5,301 nt of DNA from Thermoflexus sp. (GCA_017743605.1 JAGHYO010000175.1:1-5301), one strand, 5' to 3'. Positions 1 through 4,907 are shown, counted from the first letter of the stretch. Numbers and translations: made by a program. The notes: generated from the sequence alone by a model not told the origin.

Positions 1-158
1 GCCCAGATGGGCTCCGCGGTCACCCGTCCCAGGGCCTGCTCCAGGGGCACCCACTCTCCGGGAAAGGGAGCGTCAAGGCCTGCTTCGGCGAGGGCCCGCA
101 TGAAACGAGCCCACGCTTCCTCCAAGGGCACATCTTCCAGATAGATCCGGCGTCCCAT
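1..158 (-). CDS. moeA: Molybdopterin molybdotransferase (MoeA-like), N-terminal fragment
   Basis: This is the 5' end of a gene that leaves the window on the left; 52 codons are visible. MoeA proteins insert molybdate into adenylylated molybdopterin in the last step of molybdenum cofactor synthesis, in the cytoplasm. The peptide starts MGRRIYLEDVPLEEAW and continues through a PGEWVPLEQALGRVTAEPIW segment (residues 34-52), which matches the MoeA opening: a helix followed by 'vpL..AlGRVtAe.v.A'. The ATG at 158-156 follows GGGAGG (172-167) with 8 nt spacing, so the start is well supported. An extended -10 promoter lies about 75 nt upstream. Some Chloroflexota MoeA proteins with this opening carry a C-terminal periplasmic-binding-protein-like domain; that part is outside the window. 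The family is fairly certain from the N-terminus alone, the exact subtype is not. Confidence 0.8.
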   Translation of the reverse strand, partial: MGRRIYLEDVPLEEAWARFMRALAEAGLDAPFPGEWVPLEQALGRVTAEPIW

Positions 159-618
159 CGGCAAAGCCTCCCGCGCTGCGGATCCAAAGACCTTGCTTCC
201 GCCGGGTCTTCTGACCCAATCCGTTCCGTACGTATTCTAACAGGTCTCCCTCCCCCGGAGACGAGGGATCGCGTCGCACGCCGTTCGTTCTAAAAAACAA
301 CGGCCCCACCCTTCGGCAGGGCCGTCGCAACCGGATGGCTGGGTCAGGGGATCCGGCGAGGAGACGGGTCACGTCGTAGGCCTGGGGGCCCCTGGCGGTT
401 TGCCGAACGCTGAGCTCCACTCGGTCCCTCTCCTTCAGGTTCCGGAATACATCCCTGGCAATCCTAGAGTCGTGGACGAAGATATCCTTCTCTCCCCGAT
501 TGAGGCAGCTGAACCCATATCCTGCCGTGCGATTGAACTCGCAGAAGGTTCCCTTCGTGCGTGCTTCAGACCTTTGATGAACTCCTTGCGTATAAGTTAG
601 GACAAAGCCGAAGCTCAA
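73..618 (-). CDS. Cold-shock-domain protein, probably frameshifted or decaying
   Basis: Residues 23-86 of this frame form a cold-shock domain, a small RNA/DNA-binding beta-barrel. GTFCEFN corresponds to the usual G-x-V-K-W-F-N, followed by AGYGF (RNP1), KDIFVH (RNP2, residues 44-49) and RGPQAYDVT at the end. Several nucleic-acid-stacking residues are changed: the Trp of KWFN is Glu27 and the aromatic after RNP2 His is Asp50; Tyr34, Phe36, Phe47, His49 and Phe58 are kept. Real Csp proteins are 65-75 residues. Here the frame stays open for 95 more codons, through the gene's own terminator and into moeA, with no recognisable family in that tail. One extra base near 350-375 would bring in TGA at 346-344, just before the terminator. 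The only in-frame start is TTG at 618, which coincides with a likely -35 box. The coding core is therefore about 361-560. I infer a frameshift, pseudogene or assembly error. The domain call is firm; the ends are not. Confidence 0.55.
   Translation of the reverse strand: MSFGFVLTYTQGVHQRSEARTKGTFCEFNRTAGYGFSCLNRGEKDIFVHDSRIARDVFRNLKERDRVELSVRQTARGPQAYDVTRLLAGSPDPAIRLRRPCRRVGPLFFRTNGVRRDPSSPGEGDLLEYVRNGLGQKTRRKQGLWIRSAGGFADGTPDLSGRCALGGSVGSFHAGPRRSRP
204..217 (-). other. Small hairpin in moeA leader
   Basis: The minus strand reads GGGTC-AGAA-GACCC, a perfect 5-bp stem with a four-base loop, extendable by two wobble pairs. It sits in the predicted 5' leader of moeA, between the promoter and the ribosome binding site. 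No T-tract follows, so it is not a terminator. It may only be a leader structure. Confidence 0.3.
234..242 (-). promoter_or_regulatory. Extended -10 promoter for moeA
   Basis: On the minus strand the sequence TGTTAGAAT fits the extended -10 pattern TGnTATAAT with one change. No good -35 hexamer is seen 16-18 nt upstream, as expected when an extended -10 is used. Transcription would start near 227 and give a leader of about 70 nt. The site lies just downstream of the cold-shock gene's terminator, which fits moeA being a separate unit. Confidence 0.5.
291..325 (-). terminator. Intrinsic terminator of the cold-shock-domain gene
   Basis: On the minus strand ACGGCCC pairs with GGGCCGT (7 bp). Two mismatched positions and two further GC pairs follow, closing a four-base loop, and the stem is followed by TTGTTTTTT. 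This is a standard Rho-independent terminator pointing left. It lies 19 nt beyond an out-of-frame TGA (346-344) after the cold-shock domain and upstream of the moeA promoter. Confidence 0.85.
590..618 (-). promoter_or_regulatory. Promoter of the cold-shock-domain gene
   Basis: On the minus strand TTGAGC (618-613) and TTATAC (595-590) are separated by exactly 17 nt, a plausible housekeeping sigma promoter. AAGGAG (587-582), a good Shine-Dalgarno sequence, lies a few bases downstream of the -10, so the mRNA leader would be very short. No ATG, GTG or TTG in the cold-shock frame follows that Shine-Dalgarno sequence. Confidence 0.5.
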
Positions 619-685
619 GCTTTCGTTGTTCTAGAAGGGCTTGAGGACGGACTGTGGGGGCGGGTCAGGGTCCGATCTCCAGGTC

Positions 686-723
686 AACAAAAAACCACCG
701 GGCGTCTCGGGCAACCCAGCGGT
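686..723 (-). terminator. Intrinsic terminator reading leftward
   Basis: On the minus strand ACCGCTGGG pairs with CCCGGTGGT over 9 bp, two of them G·U, around a 12-base loop, and is followed directly by TTTTTT (694-689). On the plus strand the two wobble pairs become A·C mismatches and there is no T-tract, so it works only leftward. It would end transcripts from the solute-binding/IMPase operon or from the minus-strand TATAAT at 830-825. Confidence 0.6.
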
Positions 724-818
724 CTGGCCTTCGATTGCCTTCCCGCGCGCGTCCCTCATCTACTTTCGTTTTATTAGATTCCTTTCCTCTTTTAGATCCG
801 GTTTTAATGGGGATATAT
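689..818 (-). ncRNA. Candidate short transcript of about 130 nt
   Basis: A consensus TATAAT (830-825) on the minus strand would start RNA near 818, and the intrinsic terminator at 723-686 would end it near 689. The predicted RNA starts in the GGGATATATCCC palindrome and includes a purine-rich AAAAGAGGAAAGGAA stretch. No known RNA family is recognised and the -35 is poor (AGGATA at 17 nt). This is a prediction from signals only. Confidence 0.22.
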
Positions 819-821
819 CCC
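810..821. repeat. Perfect 12-bp palindrome
   Basis: GGGATATATCCC is a perfect palindrome within AT-rich flanks, 4 bp to the left of a second, larger inverted repeat. It lies at or just after the predicted minus-strand transcription start and could be a repressor site or an RNA hairpin. Confidence 0.55.
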
Positions 822-825
822 AAAA

Positions 826-857
826 TTATAGGACAACTACAACGAGTTATCCTATAA
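826..857. promoter_or_regulatory. Inverted repeat with TATA boxes in both directions
   Basis: TTATAGGACAAC (826-837) and GTTATCCTATAA (846-857) are inverted copies matching at 11 of 12 positions across an 8-bp spacer. The symmetry places TATAAT on the minus strand (830-825) and TATAAA on the plus strand (853-858). The plus box has AGGACA (four of six matches to TTGACA) 17 nt upstream; the minus box has AGGATA at the same distance. This could be a divergent promoter with an operator, or the end of a lost mobile element. Plus-strand transcription would run antisense into the IMPase gene. Confidence 0.45.
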
Positions 858-938
858 AATGGCCGATACCAACGAAACTCGGATACACTCTTGAGCGGGA
901 AATTGCGGACGCAGAGCCTGGAGCGCGGCGAACAGATC

Positions 939-1754
939 TCAGTGGTCAGAAGATTCCCCCAACGGGGCCCACACCGCTCGATCCAGCCGGCCGTTGCTCA
1001 CCACCGCCCCTGCATCCCGGAACGTCCATGGGGAGCCATCTGGGCGATCCAGCCGTCCCCCCGCCTCCCGGACCAGCACAGCGGCGGCAGCCACGTCCCA
1101 CGGCTGCAGCGCCAGGTGGAAATACAGATCCAACCAGCCTGCGGCCACGTAGGCCATCCCCAGGGCGGCGGATCCAATGGCCCGCACGGTGTGGCAACGC
1201 ACCGCCAGGCGGCTCAGCCAGGCCAGGACCTGCTCCCGCGTCTCGTTGCGATGCCCCCAATCCAGCCCGATCAACGCCTGCTCCAGGCGCTCCGTCTCGC
1301 TGACCCGGATGGGCCTGCCGTTCAGGAAAGCGCCCCGGCCCCGGGCGGCTGTGAACAACATATCCTGGAGGGGCGCGTAGATCACCCCGACCACCGGCTC
1401 CCCTTCCACCAGCAGGCCGACGGAGACGGCGAAATATGGCAGGCGCCGGGCGAAGTTCGTCGTCCCATCCAGAGGATCCACCACCCAGACGATGCCCTGG
1501 GCCATCGCCTCCCGCGCTTCCTCCTGGGACGTGCCCTCTTCCCCCAGCACACGATGGGCGGGATCGTGGCGCCGGATCACCGCCACGACGGCCTCCTGAG
1601 CGGCCAGGTCCGCCGCGGTCACCCAATCCCGGAACCCTTTCTCGTGCACCTGGCGCGGCATCGGCCAGTGGGCGCGGAGGACCGCACCTCCTGCCAGGGC
1701 GGCCTCGATCGCCGTCAGCAGCCAGACCTCCAGATGGGCGCCCGATGGGCTCAT
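939..1754 (-). CDS. Inositol monophosphatase family protein (SuhB-like)
   Basis: A 271-residue enzyme of the Mg2+-dependent, Li+-sensitive phosphatase family, which hydrolyses inositol-1-phosphate or related sugar phosphates in the cytoplasm. All metal and catalytic motifs are visible: TAADL (46-50), GEEGT (71-75), the signature DPLDGTTNF (93-101), RAIGSAAL (191-198) and WDVAAAAVLVREAGG (219-233) with the second metal-binding Asp220. Length is normal. The ATG follows GGGAGGAG with about 5 nt spacing. The gene starts 13 nt after the stop of the solute-binding protein gene, so the two are almost certainly co-transcribed and the phosphatase may act on an imported sugar derivative; that link is inference. 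Bacterial members vary in substrate (myo-inositol-P, fructose-1,6-bisphosphate, PAP), and the sequence does not decide between them. Confidence 0.9.
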   Translation of the reverse strand: MSPSGAHLEVWLLTAIEAALAGGAVLRAHWPMPRQVHEKGFRDWVTAADLAAQEAVVAVIRRHDPAHRVLGEEGTSQEEAREAMAQGIVWVVDPLDGTTNFARRLPYFAVSVGLLVEGEPVVGVIYAPLQDMLFTAARGRGAFLNGRPIRVSETERLEQALIGLDWGHRNETREQVLAWLSRLAVRCHTVRAIGSAALGMAYVAAGWLDLYFHLALQPWDVAAAAVLVREAGGRLDRPDGSPWTFRDAGAVVSNGRLDRAVWAPLGESSDH

Positions 1755-1767
1755 GGTCTCCTCCCGC

Positions 1768-2943
1768 TTATGGGCTCCGCAATCGATCCAGGAGGATCGA
1801 AACGGCCGTCCCGCTCTCGAGAAGGCGGAGCGCTTCCTCCAGACGAGGGGCCGCAGGACGCTGATCCGCGGGCTCCTCCTGGTAACCTTCCAGCACCCAT
1901 TTCATCAGCTGACCCAGGAGGCTGTCCGGGCCGGCGAGCTGCTGGAGGCGAACGGCCGCCGTCCGGCGAACCGGAAGGGCCTGCGCCTCCTGCGCCCAGC
2001 GGACCTGCACCTCCGGATCCAGGGTCCAGCGGATGAAGGACCACGCGGCGGCCTGCTGGCCTGGATCCGTCGCGGCGATGGCCAGATCCCAGCCCCACCC
2101 CGGCACGAGCGGACGACCGGGCATCTGGGGATCCAACAGTGGGGCGAGGGCCAGGCGGAAGCGCAGGCGCCCGGCCTCGCTCTCCCGCTCCAGCGTGAAG
2201 AGCCAGTAGCTGGAGCCGAAGAGGAGGACCGTTTCGCCCTCCAGGAACGCCCGCAGCGCCTGTGGAGGATCTGCCAGGCGGGCGCAACCGAGTCGGAGCA
2301 TCCCCTGCACCGCCTCCAGCAGCGCCCGGGCCTCGGGCTCGGAGCGCCTGGCCAGCCACCCCTGCAGCGTCCAGGCTGCCCGCGGCGCCATCCAGCCCGC
2401 GGTATCTGGCATCCCATCGCCGTCCAGATCCAGCGCGCCCCGCAGGCAAACCTGGCGGATGGCCTCCCAGTCGCCTACAGGTTGCTCCAGGCCGGACTCC
2501 AGCAAGCGATCGGCGTCCGCGTAGAGCAACAGCCCTTCCCGAAGGAAAGGGAGGGAGCCCACTGTCGTGGGGGGCAGCAGGTCCTGACGCTCCGCTGCGG
2601 AAAGCCCATGGACCGGGTCCTCCACCCAGGGCATCAAGGGGGTCAGCTGGCCGGCCTGCACGAGGGCGGGGGCCGCCTCGGGGGGGATCAGCACCACATC
2701 AGGGCCGCGCTCGGAGGGCTGACGGAGACGGCGGAGCAGCTCGGAGGAGCTAGGGAAGGTCTCGATGTAGATCGCCACATCCGGATACTGGGCCATATAC
2801 GCTTCGGTCAGCCGGGCTAAGGCGGCCCCCCGTTCGGGATCCAGAGCATGCCATAGGACGAGCAGATAGGCCGGCCTCCCCAGCGGGGCACAAGCTGCTG
2901 CGGCCATCAGGGCGAGAAGCCCTACTCCCTGTATCCAGCGCAT
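1768..2943 (-). CDS. Extracellular solute-binding lipoprotein, family 1 (ABC transporter)
   Basis: A 391-residue substrate-binding protein of the MalE/UgpB class, which captures a sugar or similar solute outside the membrane for an ABC importer. Residues 1-18 are a lipoprotein signal: two positive/polar residues, a hydrophobic stretch, then AAAAC with Cys18 as the lipidated residue. The family pattern follows: LWHALDPERGAALARLTEAY (30-49), GPDVVLIPPEAAPALVQAGQ (80-99), the acidic loop DLDGDGMPDTAGW (172-184), EGETVLLFGSSYWL (235-248) and the C-terminal WGWDLAIAA with SFIRWTLDPEVQVRWAQ (302-318). The start follows a G-rich stretch (GGGGGGTG, 9 nt away), a passable ribosome site. No permease or ATPase gene is next to it; the IMPase gene follows 13 nt downstream. 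The ligand cannot be told from sequence, but sugars or glycerol-phosphate-type solutes are usual for the family. Confidence 0.88.
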   Translation of the reverse strand: MRWIQGVGLLALMAAAACAPLGRPAYLLVLWHALDPERGAALARLTEAYMAQYPDVAIYIETFPSSSELLRRLRQPSERGPDVVLIPPEAAPALVQAGQLTPLMPWVEDPVHGLSAAERQDLLPPTTVGSLPFLREGLLLYADADRLLESGLEQPVGDWEAIRQVCLRGALDLDGDGMPDTAGWMAPRAAWTLQGWLARRSEPEARALLEAVQGMLRLGCARLADPPQALRAFLEGETVLLFGSSYWLFTLERESEAGRLRFRLALAPLLDPQMPGRPLVPGWGWDLAIAATDPGQQAAAWSFIRWTLDPEVQVRWAQEAQALPVRRTAAVRLQQLAGPDSLLGQLMKWVLEGYQEEPADQRPAAPRLEEALRLLESGTAVSILLDRLRSP

Positions 2944-3021
2944 CCCGTTTCACCCCCCAGGCCTAAAATAGGAACGACTGCACAGATTCTACTGCACGGG
3001 CTCACCCTGGGAGTCGAGCGG
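2944..3021. promoter_or_regulatory. Divergent promoter region with repeats
   Basis: This 78-bp gap separates the leftward solute-binding operon from the rightward amidohydrolase. CCTAAAATAGG (2962-2972) is a short palindrome that offers TAAAAT on the plus strand and TATTTT on the minus strand as -10 elements. ACTGCAC occurs twice (2977-2983 and 2991-2997) as a direct repeat with a 14-bp period. No good -35 boxes are seen. The ribosome site for the plus gene is GGGAG at 3009-3013. Confidence 0.4.
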
Positions 3022-3897
3022 ATGAAGACCCTCAAAGTCGGGCTGGCCCAGATCTATCCCCGCCTGGGGGATCTCCAGGCGAACCTGGAGAAGCATCTGG
3101 AGTTCATTGAGGAAGCAGCGGCGCGAGGCGCCGACCTCATCGTGTTCCCCGAGCTCTCCCTTACGGGCTACGTGCTGCAGGACCTGACCTACGAGGTCGC
3201 CATCCGGGCGGAGCCGGACCATCCGATCCTTCGTCCGCTGCTGGATGCCAGCCGGCGGGCGGATTTGGTGATCGGGTTTGTGGAGATCGACGAGCGGGGA
3301 CGCTATTACACGACGGGGGCCTATCTCTCCGGGGGACAGCTGATCCATTGTCATCGTAAGGTGTATCTGCCCACCTACGGGATGTTTGACGAGGGTCGGG
3401 ACATGGCCCCTGGCGATCGCGTCCGCGCCTTTCGCACCCGGTTCGGCCGCTTCGGCCTGCTGATCTGCGAGGATTTCTGGCATGTCAGCCCTCCCTACCT
3501 GCTGTGGCTGGACGGAGCGGAGGTGTTGATCTTCACCTCCGCCAGCCCTGGGCGCGGCTTAGGGATCCCCGGAAAGCTGGGAAGCGCGCGATGGGTGGAG
3601 CTGGTCAATCAGGCCTACGCCAGCCTCTTCACCGTGTTCGTCATCCACGTCAACCGCGCTGGCTTCGAGGATGGCCAGAACTTCTGGGGTGGATCGACCA
3701 TCTTCAATCCAAACGGGGATCTGGTCGTCCAGGGCCCGTATTTCGACGAAGCGCTGATCCTGGCCTCCATCGATCTGGATCAGATTCGGCGGACGCGGAT
3801 CCGCCTACCGCTGGTACGCGACGAGCGCCCCGATCTGGTCTTTCGGGAGCTCCAGCGGATCCTCGGGTCGTCCGCCTCGGAGGCGCGGGATCCCTGA
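3022..3897 (+). CDS. Carbon-nitrogen hydrolase (nitrilase superfamily), NAD-synthetase-glutaminase-like
   Basis: A 291-residue single-domain amidohydrolase. The superfamily Glu-Lys-Cys triad is intact: Glu44 in FPELSLTGY, Lys113 in HRKVYLPTYGMFDEGR and Cys149 in LLICEDFWH; Glu124 is the usual second glutamate. The LPTYGMFDEGR wording and the CEDFWH nucleophile site resemble the glutaminase domain of glutamine-dependent NAD+ synthetase more than omega-amidase or biotinidase types. No synthetase (ATP pyrophosphatase) domain follows: the protein stops at the normal end of the nitrilase fold. Family members release ammonia from amides or nitriles in the cytoplasm. It may supply ammonia to a separate NadE, or act on an unrelated amide; the window does not contain nadE. 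The ATG follows GGGAG with 8 nt spacing. It is transcribed alone, divergent from the solute-binding operon and convergent with rpsI. Confidence 0.88.
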   Translation: MKTLKVGLAQIYPRLGDLQANLEKHLEFIEEAAARGADLIVFPELSLTGYVLQDLTYEVAIRAEPDHPILRPLLDASRRADLVIGFVEIDERGRYYTTGAYLSGGQLIHCHRKVYLPTYGMFDEGRDMAPGDRVRAFRTRFGRFGLLICEDFWHVSPPYLLWLDGAEVLIFTSASPGRGLGIPGKLGSARWVELVNQAYASLFTVFVIHVNRAGFEDGQNFWGGSTIFNPNGDLVVQGPYFDEALILASIDLDQIRRTRIRLPLVRDERPDLVFRELQRILGSSASEARDP

Positions 3898-3901
3898 CAG
3901 A

Positions 3902-3943
3902 GCAGGGGGCGGGCCGGAGCGCTGTGTCCCCCTGCCCGCCCCC
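3902..3943. terminator. GC-rich inverted repeat in the convergent gap
   Basis: GGGGGCGGGC (3905-3914) and GCCCGCCCCC (3934-3943) are perfect 10-bp inverted copies with a 19-nt loop. The overlapping pair GCAGGGGG (3902-3909) and CCCCCTGC (3928-3935) gives an alternative 8-bp stem. It begins 5 nt after the amidohydrolase stop and lies 33 nt past the rpsI stop, so it could serve both transcripts. No T-tract follows in either direction, so it is not a classical intrinsic terminator; it may stabilise 3' ends or assist Rho. Confidence 0.5.
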
Positions 3944-3976
3944 GGAGCTCCTCCCCTTCGGATCTGCGAGCGCCCT

Positions 3977-4411
3977 TTAACGCTTGGGCGACTGGGGCGC
4001 CTTGCGCGCCTGCTTGAGGCCCGGTTTCTTGCGCTCCTTCTCCCGCGGATCGCGGGTCAGCATGCCTCGCTGTTTGAGCGACGGCCGCAGGCTCGGATCG
4101 ATGGCGAGCAGCGCGCGGGCCAGCCCCAGGCGGACCGCTCCGGCCTGTCCGGTGAGGCCGCCCCCCTCCACCTTCACCGTCACGTCCAGCTTCCCCTCTA
4201 GCCCGACCAGGCGCAGTGGCTCAAGCAGATGATGGAGGTCCTGAGGGCGCACGAAGTAATCTTGGACCGGCTTGTCATTCACAATGAAGACGCCGGTCCC
4301 ACCCGTATACAGCCGGACCCGAGCCACAGCCCGCTTGCGCCGGCCTACGCCTTCGACATACGATCGGCCTTTGAAGGCCTCAAAGGTGATCCCCCCCGTC
4401 GCTCCAGCCAT
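3977..4411 (-). CDS. rpsI: 30S ribosomal protein S9
   Basis: S9 (uS9) of the small ribosomal subunit; its C-terminal tail reaches the P-site tRNA. The 144-residue protein shows YVEGVGRRKRAVARVRLY (18-35), the family signature GGGLTGQAGAVRLGLARAL (83-101), LTRDPREKERKKPGLKQARK (118-137) and a basic tail. A start at 4411 is supported by AAAGGAG 5 nt upstream; the N-terminus (MAGATGGITFEAFKG) is slightly longer than in short S9 forms. The tail ends APQSPKR instead of the usual PQ(F/Y)SKR: the terminal Lys-Arg is kept, but the Ser two before the end is Pro. It follows rplM in the same direction with a 67-nt spacer that carries a strong hairpin. It is the last gene of the operon in this window. 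Confidence 0.97.
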   Translation of the reverse strand: MAGATGGITFEAFKGRSYVEGVGRRKRAVARVRLYTGGTGVFIVNDKPVQDYFVRPQDLHHLLEPLRLVGLEGKLDVTVKVEGGGLTGQAGAVRLGLARALLAIDPSLRPSLKQRGMLTRDPREKERKKPGLKQARKAPQSPKR

Positions 4412-4444
4412 CCTGGCTCCTTTCCTCCATAGGAGTTCAGGGGA

Positions 4445-4466
4445 AAGGGGACCGCGCGGCCCCCTT
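4445..4466 (-). other. Intercistronic hairpin between rplM and rpsI
   Basis: On the minus strand AAGGGGGCC pairs with GGTCCCCTT over 9 bp (one G·U) around a GCGC loop. Only UUU then CCCC follows, so it is a weak terminator at best. Downstream, CTCCT (4433-4429) can pair with GGAGG just after it or with AGGAG of the rpsI ribosome site. The structure could cause partial termination, RNA processing or translational control of S9 relative to L13. Confidence 0.5.
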
Positions 4467-4478
4467 GTCCGGATCGAC

Positions 4479-4907
4479 TCACCGCGGAAGCAGCTTGGGC
4501 TGCTGCGCCTGGTGCGGATGATCCGGCCCGGCGTAAACCTTTAACTTCTTGAGCATGCGCCGTCCCAGCCGGTTCTTGGGCAGCATCCCCCAGACGGCCC
4601 TCTGGATCACCCGCCTCGGATGCGTCTGCAGCATCCGACGTAGCGGGATCTCCTTCAGACCGCCCAGATACCCGCTATGGCGGTAATAGATCTTCTGATC
4701 CAGACGCCGCGGATGAACCGCTACCTTCTCGGCGTTGATGACAATCACATAGTCCCCGCAATCCTGGGAGGGGTCGAAATACGGCTTGTGCTTGCCGCGC
4801 AGGATCTGGGCGATCCGGCTGGCCAGCCGTCCCAGGTTCTGGCCTGTGGCGTCGACGATCCACCACTCGGCCTGGATGTCCGCGGGTTTGGTCAAGTGGG
4901 TTTTCAC
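4479..4907 (-). CDS. rplM: 50S ribosomal protein L13
   Basis: L13 (uL13), an early-assembling large-subunit protein. With a GTG start at 4907 it has 142 residues, the usual length, beginning MKTHLTKPADIQAEWWIVDA. The start is chosen because GGAGGG lies 5 nt upstream; an in-frame TTG at 4934 would add nine residues that contain the Shine-Dalgarno region and match nothing in the family. Conserved stretches are LGRLASRIAQILRGKHKPYF (25-44), GDYVIVINAEK (51-61), YYRHSGYLGGLK (74-85), the signature VWGMLPKNRLGRRMLKKLKV (105-124) and YAGPDHPHQAQQP (125-137). It sits between truA (78 nt upstream) and rpsI (67 nt downstream), the classical order. Confidence 0.97.
   Translation of the reverse strand: MKTHLTKPADIQAEWWIVDATGQNLGRLASRIAQILRGKHKPYFDPSQDCGDYVIVINAEKVAVHPRRLDQKIYYRHSGYLGGLKEIPLRRMLQTHPRRVIQRAVWGMLPKNRLGRRMLKKLKVYAGPDHPHQAQQPKLLPR

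Larger units (their letters stand above)
619..938. other. Intergenic region between IMPase and cold-shock genes
   Basis: These 320 bases contain no recognisable protein gene. Positions 760-870 are clearly AT-richer than the surrounding coding DNA and hold two palindromes with TATA-like boxes. Positions 686-723 hold an intrinsic terminator reading left. A 42-codon minus-strand frame (759-631, ATG to TAG) crosses that terminator; it has no nearby Shine-Dalgarno sequence and is probably not translated. Confidence 0.6.

Noticed and set aside
159..233. Molybdenum-cofactor riboswitch in the moeA leader
   Set aside because: The predicted leader is only about 70 nt with one small hairpin, too short and simple for that riboswitch.
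73..343. Arg/Gly-rich C-terminal tail of the cold-shock frame as a real domain
   Set aside because: It crosses an intrinsic terminator and the moeA promoter, overlaps moeA on the same strand in another frame, and has no recognisable pattern.
631..759. 42-codon minus-strand ORF as a real peptide gene
   Set aside because: No Shine-Dalgarno sequence near the ATG, and the frame runs through an intrinsic terminator.
1061..1100. IMPase motif WDVAAAA with Ala instead of Gly as a sign of lost activity
   Set aside because: The metal-binding Asp220 and the EAGG are kept, and Gly/Ala variation at this place is common in the family.
641..2820. Long plus-strand open frames (641-1303, 891-2036, 1436-1864, 1753-2820)
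   Set aside because: They are antisense to the IMPase and solute-binding genes, Pro/Arg/Gly-rich and without family motifs; GC-rich codon bias on the true strand produces them.
2989..3483. Minus-strand 164-codon frame opposite the amidohydrolase
   Set aside because: It is the antisense of a gene with an intact catalytic triad, with no motifs of its own.
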